From NCBI RefSeq assembly GCF_958405895.1, contig NZ_CATZAR010000002.1: a DNA stretch of 64,000 nt. One strand, 5' to 3'. The notes under the pieces were generated by a model, which had not been told where the DNA came from, ran no database searches, and saw only the letters and a list, made by a program, of their open reading frames with translations. How positions within the stretch are numbered: position 1 is the first letter of the stretch; each line of letters begins with the position of its first letter. Below are positions 53,081 through 62,026 of this stretch, one piece after another. The translations under genes were made by a program, and so were the position numbers. Origin of the DNA: Ralstonia thomasii. Lineage in GTDB: Bacteria > Pseudomonadota > Gammaproteobacteria > Burkholderiales > Burkholderiaceae.

Positions 53081-54289
53081 ATGCCAGCGTTGCGTTTGCC
53101 GTACCCGCATTCCGACTTCACCGGTTTCTCCGACACGCGATCTCGGCCGCGCCGGCGTTCATTGCCGACAGCGGCATCGGCGGCTTTGCTGGCCGGCGCG
53201 GCGCTACTGGCCGGCTGCAGCAAGGAGGCACCCAAGGCGCCCGTGGTGCGCCCGGTGCGGACCATGACAGTGACCAGCGAGCAGGGCGCCGGCACAGCGG
53301 AATTCTCCGGCGACGTACGCCCGCGCATTGAATCTCGCCTGGGCTTCCGCGTGCCCGGCAAGATCGTTGCCCGGCTGGTGGACGTCGGTGCCACGGTCAA
53401 GAAAGGCCAGGTGCTGGCGAGGTTGGACCCCACGGATCTGGCCCTCGCCCAGCAATCGGCCCAGGCGCAGTTATCGGCGGCCAAGACTGATCGCGATCTG
53501 GCCGCGGCTGACCTCAAGCGCTATTCCGAACTGTTCGCCAAGGGTTTCATCAGCGCGGCTGAGCAGCAACGCCATCAAGCCAACTATGACGCCGCGCAAG
53601 CCCGCTACGAGCAGGCCGGAGCTGGCTATCGCAACCAGGTGAATCAAGCCGGCTATGCCACGCTCGAAGCCGACGCCGATGGCGTGGTGACGGGCGTCGA
53701 CGCCGAAGTCGGACAGGTGGTGTCCGCAGGCCAACCGGTGGTGCGCGTGGCGCAAACGGCAGAGAAGGAAGTCGTGGTCGGCATTCCCGAGGATCAGGTG
53801 GACACGCTGCGCAAATCGCCCGAGGTGAGCGTGAAGCTGTGGGCCGATCAGTCGCGCAGCATTCCGGCCAAGGTGCGCGAGATTGCGCCGGCAGCCGACC
53901 CGGTCACACGCACGTACACCGTCAAGATTTCGGTACCGAATCCACCGCCGGAACTCAAGCTTGGCATGACCGCAGCGGCCACCTTTGTGCGGCCCGGCGG
54001 CGGTGGCGATAGCGGCGGCATGGGCGTGCGGGTGCCGATGAGCGCGCTGCTCCAGGATCAAGGCAAAAACGTGGTCTGGCTGTACGACGCCGCATCGCAA
54101 ACGGTGAAGCCCGTGCCGGTGACGGTGGGCGCGCCGCGCGACAACGTGCTACTGGTGACGAGCGGCCTGCAGCCCGGCCAGACGATCGTGACCGCTGGCG
54201 TGCACTTGCTCAAGGCAGGCCAGAAGGTGATGCCGATGGCGCCAGCCGATCAGCCGTCGGCGCAGTCCGCCATCACGCCGCGCCGGTAA
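53081..54289 (+). CDS. RND efflux periplasmic adaptor (membrane fusion) lipoprotein
   Basis: The 402-residue adaptor links an inner-membrane RND pump to an outer-membrane channel. A long N-terminus precedes a lipobox (LLAGC, Cys46). The lipoyl halves (GKIVARLVDVGATVKKGQVLARLD and EADADGVVTGVDAEVGQVVSAGQ) flank a coiled-coil hairpin (about 120-185), followed by the beta-barrel region. Later in-frame starts nearer the signal are possible. The pump gene follows after 42 bases; no outer-membrane channel gene is present. Confidence 0.92.
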   Translation: MPALRLPYPHSDFTGFSDTRSRPRRRSLPTAASAALLAGAALLAGCSKEAPKAPVVRPVRTMTVTSEQGAGTAEFSGDVRPRIESRLGFRVPGKIVARLVDVGATVKKGQVLARLDPTDLALAQQSAQAQLSAAKTDRDLAAADLKRYSELFAKGFISAAEQQRHQANYDAAQARYEQAGAGYRNQVNQAGYATLEADADGVVTGVDAEVGQVVSAGQPVVRVAQTAEKEVVVGIPEDQVDTLRKSPEVSVKLWADQSRSIPAKVREIAPAADPVTRTYTVKISVPNPPPELKLGMTAAATFVRPGGGGDSGGMGVRVPMSALLQDQGKNVVWLYDAASQTVKPVPVTVGAPRDNVLLVTSGLQPGQTIVTAGVHLLKAGQKVMPMAPADQPSAQSAITPRR

Positions 54290-54331
54290 GCCGCATCCGG
54301 CTCCCGCCCCAACACGCCAACCTTCGCGCGT

Positions 54332-57300
54332 ATGGAACATTCCCGTTTCAACCTGTCACGCTGGGCGCTTGAACATCAACCGCTCACGCGCTTCTTGCTG
54401 GTGGCGCTGTTGCTCGGCGGCATCTTTGCGTATTCCAAGCTGGGGCAGGATGAAGATCCGCCCTTCACCTTCCGGGCGATGGTTGTGCAGGCCTTCTGGC
54501 CCGGCGCCACGGCCGAGCAGATGTCGCGCCAGGTGACCGACAAGATCGAGAAGGCGCTGCAGGAAGTGCCGTACGCCTGGAAGATCCGCAGCTACTCCAA
54601 GCCCGGCGAAACGCTCGTCACCTTCCAACTGGCCGACACGTCGCCCGCCAAGGAAACGCAGCAGCTTTGGTACACGGTGCGCAAGAAAGTGGGCGATATC
54701 GCGCCGACCTTGCCGCAAGGCGTGCGCGGGCCGTACTTCAATGATGATTTCGGCGACGTGTATGGCTCGATCTATGCGCTGTCCGCCGATGGCTTCACCT
54801 ACCGCCAGCTCAACGACTACGCCGATGCGATCCGCCAGCAATTGCTGCGCGTGCGCAACGTCGCCAAGGTCGAATTGCTCGGCGACCAGGACGAAAAGAT
54901 CTACATCGAGTTCCAGCAGGCGAAGCTGTCGCAGATGGGGCTCGACATCAACAGCATCGCCACGCAGATCGGCCAGCAGAACAACATCGGCCCCAGCGGC
55001 GTGCTGGTGACGCCGACCGACAACGTGCAGATTCGCCTGTCAGGCCAGTTCTCGGACATCCGCGATCTGGAGAACCTGACGCTGCGCGGCCCCGGCGGCA
55101 CGACCAATATCCGCCTCGGCGACATCGCCACGGTCAAGCACGGCTACGTGGACCCGCCGCACGCCAAGATGCGCTTCAACGGCAAGGAGGTGATCGGCCT
55201 GGGCATCTCGATGACCAAGGGCGGCGACATCATCCAGCTCGGCAAGGACTTGCGTGCCACGGTTGACAAGATCCGCGCCAAGCTGCCGATGGGCATCGAG
55301 ATGCAGCAGGTGCAGAACCAGCCGAAATCGGTGCAGAGTTCGGTGGGCGAGTTCGTGCACGTGCTGATCGAGGCGGTGGTGATTGTGCTGGGCGTGAGCT
55401 TTCTCTCGCTCGGCTTGCACACCAAGCCCAAGCTGCGCATTGATGTGTGGCCGGGGCTGGTGGTGGGCCTGACGATCCCGCTGGTGCTGGCGGTGACGTT
55501 CCTGTTCATGAACATCTTCGACATCGGCCTGCACAAGATTTCGCTCGGTGCGCTGATCATCGCGCTGGGTCTGCTGGTGGACGACGCGATCATCGCGGTC
55601 GAAATGATGGTGCGCAAGCTGGAAGAGGGCTTCTCCAAGATGGAGGCCGCCACCTTCGCATACACCTCGACCGCCATGCCGATGCTGACCGGCACGCTCA
55701 TCACTGCCACGGGGTTCCTGCCCGTGGGGCTGGCGCGTTCGACGGTGGGCGAATACACGTTCGGCATCTTTGCGGTGACGGCATTGGCGCTGGTGCTGTC
55801 GTGGTTTGCAGCGGTGGTGTTTGTGCCGTATCTGGGCTTCCTGCTGCTGCGGACCCAATCACATGTGGATGGCGGTGTGCACCACGAGCTGTTCGACACG
55901 CCGTTCTACAACCGATTCCGCGGCTGGGTGAACTGGTGCGTGGAGTACCGCAAGACGGTGATCGTCATCACGCTGGTGGCGTTTGGGCTTGGCGTGTTCG
56001 GCTTCAAGTATGTCGAGAAGCAGTTCTTCCCCGATTCCAGCCGCCCAGAGCTGATGGTCGAGCTGTGGTTGCCCGAAGGCTCCAGCTTCAACCAGACCGA
56101 AACCGAAGCCAAACGCTTTGAAGCCCTGATGCGCAAGGAGCAGAACGTCGACAGCGTGACGCTGTTCATCGGCTCCGGCGCGCCGCGCTTCTACCTGCCG
56201 CTGGACCAGATCCTTCCGCAGACCAACGTGGCGCAGGCCATCGTGATGCCCACTTCGCTGGAGGCGCGCGAGGGAGTTCGGCAACACGTCATCGGGTTGC
56301 TCAAGTCGCAATTCCCGCAGTTGCGCGGCCGCGTGAAACTGCTGCCGAACGGGCCGCCAGTGCCGTATCCGGTGCAGTTCCGCGTGATGGGCCCGGACAT
56401 TGGCGGGGTGCGCAAGATTGCCGATCAGGTCAAGGCCATCATGAGCGCCAATCCGAACACCGTCGGCGTGAACGACAACTGGAACGAGAACGTCAAGGTG
56501 CTGCGCCTGGACATCGACCAGGACAAGGCGCGTGCGCTGGGTGTGTCGACCGGTTCCATCTCGCAGGTCACGCAGACGGTGATGTCCGGCGCGCCCATCG
56601 CACAATACCGCGACGGCGATAAGCTGCTCGACATCGTGATGCGTCCGCAGGAAGACGAGCGCAACACGCTCGACGCGCTGCAGCGCGTGCAAGTCCCGAC
56701 CAGCAGTGGCCGCACGGTGCCGCTGACGCAGGTGGCGCGAGTTGGTTTTGCGTGGGAACCCGGCGTGATCTGGCGTGAGAACCGCGACTACGGCATCACC
56801 GTGCAATCCGACGTGGTGGACGGCGTGCAGGGCCCGACCGTGACCGCGCAGATCAACCCGTTGCTCGACAAGATTCGCGCGGACTTGCCGCCGGACTATC
56901 AGATCAAGATTGCCGGTGCGGAAGAGGAGAGTGCCAACGCGGGTGCGTCCATCGCTGCGCAGATGCCGCTGTGCATTTTCATCATCTTCACGCTGCTGAT
57001 GCTGCAGCTGCACAGCTTCTCGCGCTCGGTGATGGTGTTCCTGACCGGGCCGCTGGGGTTGATTGGCGCGGCAGCCACGTTGCTGCTGCTGCGCGCCCCG
57101 ATGGGCTTTGTCGCGCAACTTGGCATTACTGCGCTGATCGGGATGATCATCCGCAACTCGGTCATTCTGGTGGACCAGATCGAGCAGGATGTGGCGGCCG
57201 GCGTGCCGACGTGGAATGCCATCGTCGAGGCGGCCGTGCGTCGTTTCCGGCCGATCATCCTGACTGCGGCGGCGGCGGTGCTGGCAATGATTCCGCTGTC

Positions 57301-57451
57301 GCGCAGCGTGTTCTGGGGCCCGATGGCCGCCGCCATCATGGGTGGCCTGATCATCGCCACGGTCTTGACGTTGCTGTTCCTGCCGGCGCTGTATGCGGCG
57401 TGGTTCCGCGTTAAGCGGCCCGATGCGCAAGCGGCCGCCCCGACGGTCTGA
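54332..57451 (+). CDS. RND family efflux permease
   Basis: The 1039-residue proton-driven pump has the two-fold RND layout: TM1 near residue 20, a large periplasmic domain (about 40-330), TM2-6, a second periplasmic domain (about 555-860) and TM8-12. The proton-relay aspartates lie in TM4 (ALGLLVDDAIIAVE). It is closest in style to single-pump HAE1-type systems such as TriC. The likely substrates are drugs or toxic organics; specificity is unknown. No clear T-run terminator follows. Confidence 0.94.
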   Translation: MEHSRFNLSRWALEHQPLTRFLLVALLLGGIFAYSKLGQDEDPPFTFRAMVVQAFWPGATAEQMSRQVTDKIEKALQEVPYAWKIRSYSKPGETLVTFQLADTSPAKETQQLWYTVRKKVGDIAPTLPQGVRGPYFNDDFGDVYGSIYALSADGFTYRQLNDYADAIRQQLLRVRNVAKVELLGDQDEKIYIEFQQAKLSQMGLDINSIATQIGQQNNIGPSGVLVTPTDNVQIRLSGQFSDIRDLENLTLRGPGGTTNIRLGDIATVKHGYVDPPHAKMRFNGKEVIGLGISMTKGGDIIQLGKDLRATVDKIRAKLPMGIEMQQVQNQPKSVQSSVGEFVHVLIEAVVIVLGVSFLSLGLHTKPKLRIDVWPGLVVGLTIPLVLAVTFLFMNIFDIGLHKISLGALIIALGLLVDDAIIAVEMMVRKLEEGFSKMEAATFAYTSTAMPMLTGTLITATGFLPVGLARSTVGEYTFGIFAVTALALVLSWFAAVVFVPYLGFLLLRTQSHVDGGVHHELFDTPFYNRFRGWVNWCVEYRKTVIVITLVAFGLGVFGFKYVEKQFFPDSSRPELMVELWLPEGSSFNQTETEAKRFEALMRKEQNVDSVTLFIGSGAPRFYLPLDQILPQTNVAQAIVMPTSLEAREGVRQHVIGLLKSQFPQLRGRVKLLPNGPPVPYPVQFRVMGPDIGGVRKIADQVKAIMSANPNTVGVNDNWNENVKVLRLDIDQDKARALGVSTGSISQVTQTVMSGAPIAQYRDGDKLLDIVMRPQEDERNTLDALQRVQVPTSSGRTVPLTQVARVGFAWEPGVIWRENRDYGITVQSDVVDGVQGPTVTAQINPLLDKIRADLPPDYQIKIAGAEEESANAGASIAAQMPLCIFIIFTLLMLQLHSFSRSVMVFLTGPLGLIGAAATLLLLRAPMGFVAQLGITALIGMIIRNSVILVDQIEQDVAAGVPTWNAIVEAAVRRFRPIILTAAAAVLAMIPLSRSVFWGPMAAAIMGGLIIATVLTLLFLPALYAAWFRVKRPDAQAAAPTV

Positions 57452-57545
57452 CGTTTGCGCCCCGGCAGCCGGTGCGAGGGAGGGGGAGTCGCCCCCCTAC
57501 ACCACGTCAAATCGGGTAGGGATGGAAACCCCCGAACGACTGCGA

Positions 57546-57551
57546 TATAAT
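57546..57551 (+). promoter_or_regulatory. -10 element of tRNA-Leu
   Basis: A perfect TATAAT about 50 bases before the tRNA. The matching -35 position (TGGAAA, 57523-57528, 17-base spacing) is weak. Confidence 0.5.
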
Positions 57552-57578
57552 CGCGGGCTTCCTTTCCGGCGCCCCTGC

Positions 57579-57932
57579 TCAGGGGCGCCGCGATCCATCC
57601 GGCGAGGGTGGCGAAATTGGTAGACGCACCAGGTTTAGGTCCTGACGCCAGCAATGGTGTAGGGGTTCGAGTCCCCTCCCTCGCACCAAAAATCCCTTTA
57701 AAATCAACGGTTTAATTTTTCGGGTTGGCGAAAATCCAGCCGCTTTTTGCCAGTTTGGCGTCCGATTTGCCAGCATTTCCGGCGAACTTTTCCACCGCCC
57801 TGGAACCGGCCTCGGCATCCACCGGCCGTAGACGCGCGCGATCATCGTCCAGTCCGCGTGGCCCATCTGCTTTGCGACCCACATGGGGTGTTCGCCGGCA
57901 GAGAGCATCGTCAACGCATAGGTGTGCCTGCC
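57579..57932 (-). pseudogene. Tyrosine recombinase (phage/ICE integrase), C-terminal remnant
   Basis: Only the last part of an integrase is readable. It opens at RHTYALTMLSAGEHP (the Arg of box II), keeps MGHADW with the conserved His and ARVYGRW with the nucleophile Tyr, and then runs on antisense through tRNA-Leu. Everything upstream, including the HxL of HxLR and the N-terminal domains, is missing. The break is near 57932, where unrelated sequence begins. An integrase ending at a tRNA 3' end is the usual arrangement for tRNA-targeted elements. Confidence 0.8.
57602..57688 (+). tRNA. tRNA-Leu (TAG)
   Basis: An 87-base class II tRNA with a GCGAGGG/CCCTCGC acceptor stem, a long variable arm, anticodon UAG in CAGGTTTAGGTCCTG, a GGTTCGAGTCC T-arm and an encoded CCA. 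Its 3' end is next to an integrase remnant, so it probably served as an attachment site. Confidence 0.96.
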
Positions 57933-57933
57933 T

Positions 57934-58020
57934 GACAGTGGCAAGGCCAAAGCCGGGCAGAGCAAAGCCAAGAAGGCGGCCAAGGCGACCAACCTGGTCA
58001 TTCCGGCGCAGCCCAAGTAA
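57934..58020 (+). pseudogene. 3' fragment of an unidentified Lys/Ala-rich gene
   Basis: The frame before the TAA at 58018 reads DSGKAKAGQSKAKKAAKATN then LVIPAQPK, with a stop 5 codons upstream at 57919, so it has no room for a start. A strong terminator follows at 58060. It looks like the basic tail of a nucleic-acid-binding protein of the lost element. The join to the integrase remnant is within a few bases. Confidence 0.5.
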
Positions 58021-58059
58021 CGAGACCCCGCGCGTTCGCAATTGCGGCCGCATCCAAAC

Positions 58060-58083
58060 AGCCCGCCACCCGGCGGGCTTTTT
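58060..58083 (+). terminator. Rho-independent terminator
   Basis: An 8-bp stem (AGCCCGCC/GGCGGGCT) with a four-base loop and a T-run. It follows the Lys/Ala-rich gene fragment, supporting that this was the end of a real gene. Confidence 0.85.
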
Positions 58084-58609
58084 CATTTCCACGCCATGAA
58101 CCAACAATCCTTCAGCAAGGCTGCAGCCTCGCCGCCTGCGCTCGCCTGTCCATGGAGGGCGCAGAGCCACCCCGCGCGCTGGGCAGTGGGCGCATGAATG
58201 GCAGAGCAAACGGGTTGGGGCGCGCTGCTGCGCGTGGTTGCAGCAGGCGGCCTAACGCTGGATGGGAGGCCGCAAAGAATGACGATCAGCCAAAACGACG
58301 TGCTCACCGCCATTGACATCGTGGCGCTTGTGGCCAGTGGGATGCGGAGAAACTGAGGTATCTGCAGGGGAGGGAGGGGCGCTTGCTGCGGCCGGAGTTT
58401 GCGTTCCACAGGTGCCAGTGAGGCCCAAATTGTGGGTGCAAGGCGGGCGGCGCCCACGAAACGAACGTGCGTCGGCCGCGCGCGGGAGACCTCTCGAAAA
58501 AATGCAGGTGATTTCCTTTGGACATTCGCATAGAATGCGAACGCGAATTGTTCCTATTACCATTAATTGAGCCGCCTTAGTAGGCTAAAGAGCTTGCCGC
58601 GTCAGGGAA
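58084..58609. other. Decayed element DNA and upstream region of the redox operon
   Basis: About 525 bases without a recognisable gene. A 33-codon frame starts at 58096 (MNQQSFSKAAASPPALACPW) and overlaps a 40-codon basic frame at 58194 by ATGA, but neither can be assigned. This is probably residue of the integrative element. From about 58500 the sequence turns AT-richer and holds the operon control region. Confidence 0.45.
58525..58541. promoter_or_regulatory. Inverted repeat upstream of the redox operon
   Basis: TTCGCAT-AGA-ATGCGAA is a perfect 7-bp inverted repeat, about 70 bases before the peroxidase ATG. GCGAATTGTTCC follows at once. The composition is reminiscent of beta-proteobacterial Fur sites but does not match the consensus well. 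Confidence 0.45.
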
Positions 58610-60016
58610 ATGAAAGCAGAGAAATGTGGAGGAAGCAGCGCACAAGCCCGACTGTGGCGTGCGGCTCGCTTGGTGCTGTCGGCTGCGGCGTCCGCCGCGC
58701 TGGTGTCGGGATGCGGCGGTGGCGGAGATAGCGCTAGCACGTCTTCCCCCGCGGCAACAGATGGCCTGTCGCCCATGGCGCAGGTCGGCAAGCAAATCTT
58801 TTTCGATCAGACGCTCTCGGCCTCGGGCAAACAGTCTTGCGCGTCGTGCCATGACCCGGCGCGCGGTTTCACTGATCCGAACAATCTGGCCGTATCGATC
58901 GGCGGGCCGAATTCCGATTTGCCCGGCCTGCGAAACACGCCGTCGCTAAATTACGCTTCGTTCACGCCCAACTTCAAGATCGACAGTACCGGCAAGGCTT
59001 CCGGCGGTTTCTTCCGCGATGGCCGGTCTGCGTCGCTAGCGGACCAGGCACAGCAGCCGTTCACCAACGCGTTTGAGATGGCCAACCTCTCGGCCGACGA
59101 TGTTTTCAAAACGCTGTTGACGCGCCCTTACCTAGAACAGTTCAAGGCCGTGTTCACCCCCGCCGGCATCCAGGACAGCGCGAACGCCATGCAGAGCATC
59201 GGCCGCGCGCTGGCGGCCTTCCAATCTGAAGACCCGAGCTTCCACACCTTCGACAGCAAGTTCGACGCCTACCTCGCCGGCAAGACAAACCTGACGGATG
59301 CCGAGACGCGCGGCCTGCTGCTGTTCAACAACCCGACCAAGGGCAACTGCAACGCTTGCCATATCTCCACAGGCAAGGGCAGCACGCCGGCGTTGTTTAC
59401 CGATTTCACGTACGACAACGTCGGTATTCCGCGCAACTGGAGCATCGCCGCCAACCAGGAAGGCACCACGCTGCCGTACGTGCCGAAGAACGGCCTGGCG
59501 CTGGGCAATCCGAACTACAGCTATTACGACCTCGGCATCTGTGGGCCGCTGCGTACCGACTTCCGCGTAGGTGGCTCGACATGCGGCAAGTTCAAAGTGC
59601 CGACGCTACGCAACATCGCGCTGACGCCACCGTATTTCCACAACGGCGTGTTCCAGACGCTGGATCAGGTGGTGGCGTGGTACATCACGCGCGATACCGA
59701 CCCCGGCCGCTGGTACGTCAAGGCCGACGGCACACCCGATGTGCCATACAACGATCTGCCGGCCGCCTTCGATGCCAACGTGAACGTGGCCGAAGTGCCA
59801 TACAACCCCGGCACCGCGCCGTCGCTGACGAACCAGGAGATGAGCGATCTCGTGCATTTCCTGTGCACGCTCACCGACGGATTTGATCCGGCCAACCCGT
59901 CGGCCTATCGCGTGCCAGCGCAATGCAGTTCCACCGCAGCCAGCGTGGGTGCCGCCCGTATCCAGACCGTCTCTGCCAGCGGAGCCACGCAGAGCAAGAC
60001 GGCAACAAGCAAGTAA
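58610..60016 (+). CDS. Di-heme cytochrome c peroxidase family lipoprotein
   Basis: The 468-residue protein belongs to the CcpA/MauG family. The signal peptide ends in a lipobox (LVSGC, Cys35) followed by a Gly/Ser linker, so it should be membrane-anchored. Two heme c sites are clear: Cys77-x2-Cys80-His81 (CASCH) and Cys247-x2-Cys250-His251 (CNACH). GGFFRDGRS is the family's FxxDGR motif, and KVPTLRNIALTPPYFHNGVF is strongly conserved. It is about 100 residues longer than classical CcpA. It may reduce peroxide or accept other periplasmic electrons. First gene of a five-gene operon. Confidence 0.93.
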   Translation: MKAEKCGGSSAQARLWRAARLVLSAAASAALVSGCGGGGDSASTSSPAATDGLSPMAQVGKQIFFDQTLSASGKQSCASCHDPARGFTDPNNLAVSIGGPNSDLPGLRNTPSLNYASFTPNFKIDSTGKASGGFFRDGRSASLADQAQQPFTNAFEMANLSADDVFKTLLTRPYLEQFKAVFTPAGIQDSANAMQSIGRALAAFQSEDPSFHTFDSKFDAYLAGKTNLTDAETRGLLLFNNPTKGNCNACHISTGKGSTPALFTDFTYDNVGIPRNWSIAANQEGTTLPYVPKNGLALGNPNYSYYDLGICGPLRTDFRVGGSTCGKFKVPTLRNIALTPPYFHNGVFQTLDQVVAWYITRDTDPGRWYVKADGTPDVPYNDLPAAFDANVNVAEVPYNPGTAPSLTNQEMSDLVHFLCTLTDGFDPANPSAYRVPAQCSSTAASVGAARIQTVSASGATQSKTATSK

Positions 60017-60053
60017 GCCAATTCAAAATTTCAAGACCAGGGAGCGTCACAGC

Positions 60054-61430
60054 ATGAAACGAACCGCCTTGTCGGTAGCCGCCGCCATTGCGCTGATGGG
60101 GGCCGGCGCAGCCAATGCCGCCACCACCGCGCAACTCGAACAGAAACTCGACGCCATGGCCGCGCAGATTGAAGCGCTCAAGGCCGAACTGAAAGAGGTG
60201 AAGGCGCAGAACGCGACGCTCGCCACGCAGCAGCAGACGCAGGCGAAGGCACAGGCACAGCAAACCGCGGCCCTGCAAGACGTGCAGCAGACCGTGCAGA
60301 CGGCACAGCTCGCCTCGACCAGGCCGTCGCCGCTGGACAACCTCACGCTGTGGGGCTACGGCGAAGCCAACTACAGCCGCCCGACGCGCCGTTCCGAAGA
60401 CACCAAGTTCGACCTCGCGCGCGCAGTGTTCGGTATCGGCTACAAGTTCGACGACAAGACGCGCTTCAACTCCGAATTCGAGATCGAGCACGCCATCACG
60501 TCGGCCACCGACTCGGGTGAATTCGAAGTCGAGCAGTTCTACATCGACCACAAGCTGACCGACAAGATCGGCCTGAATGCAGGCCTGTTCCTGATCCCAG
60601 CGGGGTTCATCAACCGCAACCATGAGCCGACCAACTACTACGGCGTGCATCGCAACTTTGTCGAGACGCTGATCATCCCGAGCACGTGGCGTGAGGGCGG
60701 TCTCTCGCTGTACGGCGATACCGATTTCGGCCTGAACTGGAATGTGGGTCTGACTACCGGGCTGGACCTGGCCAAGTGGAACTTCAACCCGGAGAACCCG
60801 CTGTTTAAGTCCGCGCTGGAGATGCAGAACAACGCCATCGCCCCGATGCAGACCTCGCACCAGGAACTGGGGCTGGCCAACGCCAAGAACCTGTCGCAGT
60901 ATGTGGCGCTGAACTACACCGGTATTTCGGGCGTAACGCTGGGCGGCTCGGTCTTCACGGGCAAGAGCAGCCGGTCGAGCACGGAAGCCGTGCTGCCTGA
61001 ACAGCGCGCCACGCTGTACGAAGCGCACGCGCGCTGGACACCGGGCAAGTGGGATCTGTCTGCCCTGTATGCACGCGGTACGTTCAGCAACACCGCTGCC
61101 GCCAATCAGCTGAACCCGGGTGCCGCCAACCCGATGCCGGCGGCGTTCTACGGCTGGTATGCACAGGCGGCCTACAACCTGTGGCAGAAGGGCGACTACC
61201 GCTTCGCGCCGTTCGTCCGCTATGAACGCTACAACATGGCCGAGAAGTACGAAGGTCTGGCTCCGGGCTTCACGATGCCTGCCGGTTGGCCCTCGCTGTC
61301 GGACACCGTGTACACCATCGGCGCGAACTTCTATCTGAACCCGAACGTGGTCTTCAAGGTGGACTACCAGCGCTTCAAGCAGAACCGCGATTTCTCGCGT
61401 GTGGATCTGGGCCTGGGCGTGTCGTTCTAA
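60054..61430 (+). CDS. Outer membrane porin with N-terminal coiled coil
   Basis: The 458-residue protein has a signal peptide (cleaved after ANA, about residue 22), a coiled-coil stretch (about 25-85, EQKLDAMAAQIEALKAELKE) and a beta-barrel starting LTLWGYGEANYS and ending with Phe (LGLGVSF). The layout resembles DcaP-like or OprP/O-like porins, in which the coiled coil trimerises. It lies 37 bases after the peroxidase gene and 35 before the FMN-binding gene. The substrate is unknown. Confidence 0.9.
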   Translation: MKRTALSVAAAIALMGAGAANAATTAQLEQKLDAMAAQIEALKAELKEVKAQNATLATQQQTQAKAQAQQTAALQDVQQTVQTAQLASTRPSPLDNLTLWGYGEANYSRPTRRSEDTKFDLARAVFGIGYKFDDKTRFNSEFEIEHAITSATDSGEFEVEQFYIDHKLTDKIGLNAGLFLIPAGFINRNHEPTNYYGVHRNFVETLIIPSTWREGGLSLYGDTDFGLNWNVGLTTGLDLAKWNFNPENPLFKSALEMQNNAIAPMQTSHQELGLANAKNLSQYVALNYTGISGVTLGGSVFTGKSSRSSTEAVLPEQRATLYEAHARWTPGKWDLSALYARGTFSNTAAANQLNPGAANPMPAAFYGWYAQAAYNLWQKGDYRFAPFVRYERYNMAEKYEGLAPGFTMPAGWPSLSDTVYTIGANFYLNPNVVFKVDYQRFKQNRDFSRVDLGLGVSF

Positions 61431-61465
61431 GCCGCGGGAGCGGCAAATCCAAGGAGGTGCAAGCC

Positions 61466-62026
61466 ATGCGTTACCAGCCAGTGCCCATTGTTCTTGTCTG
61501 TGCCGCCGCCGTGGGGGCGCCGGGCATGATTGTCACCAAGGCGTTTGCGGCGGACTACCTGTCCGCTGCCGAGGCCCAGAAGGCAATGTTTCCCGGCGCC
61601 ACAGGCTTTGAGCCGGTGTCGCTCACGCTCTCAGCCGACCAGCTCAAGCAGTTGGCCGAGCGTGCGGGCGGCCCGGCCAAGCCGGGTGCGTGGCGCGCAT
61701 GGCAAGCCAAGCAAGGTGATAAGACGCTCGGCTACTTCGTGACCGACGCCGTCATCGGCAAATTCGAGCTCATCAACTACGCCGTGGCCCTGAACACCGC
61801 CGGCGAGATCAGTGGCGTGGAAATCCTTACCTACCGAGAAAGCCACGGCTACGAAGTCCGCAACAAGCCGTGGCGCGCACAGTTTCTGGGCAAGTCGGCC
61901 AAGTCGGCGCTGCGTGTGGGCGATGACATCAACAACATCAGCGGAGCAACGTTGTCGTGCACGCATCTCACCGATGGCATCCGGCGCATTGCGGTGATGG
62001 CGCAGTTGGCGCTCGTCCAGCGCTGA
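61466..62026 (+). CDS. FMN-binding domain protein (covalently flavinylated electron carrier)
   Basis: The 186-residue exported protein has a signal segment (IVLVCAAAVGAPGM... KAFA) and an FMN-binding domain. The flavinylation motif NNISGATLS places the acceptor at Thr162; the usual D-x-x-S/T-GAT Asp is replaced by Asn. ApbE links FMN to this Thr by a phosphoester bond. AAGGAGG precedes the ATG. Its stop overlaps the apbE start (TGATG), tying substrate and modifying enzyme together. Confidence 0.9.
   Translation: MRYQPVPIVLVCAAAVGAPGMIVTKAFAADYLSAAEAQKAMFPGATGFEPVSLTLSADQLKQLAERAGGPAKPGAWRAWQAKQGDKTLGYFVTDAVIGKFELINYAVALNTAGEISGVEILTYRESHGYEVRNKPWRAQFLGKSAKSALRVGDDINNISGATLSCTHLTDGIRRIAVMAQLALVQR

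Noticed and set aside
57481..57498. AGGGGG...CCCCCT inverted repeat after the RND pump
   Set aside because: It has a six-base stem with no T-run, so it is not credible as a rho-independent terminator.
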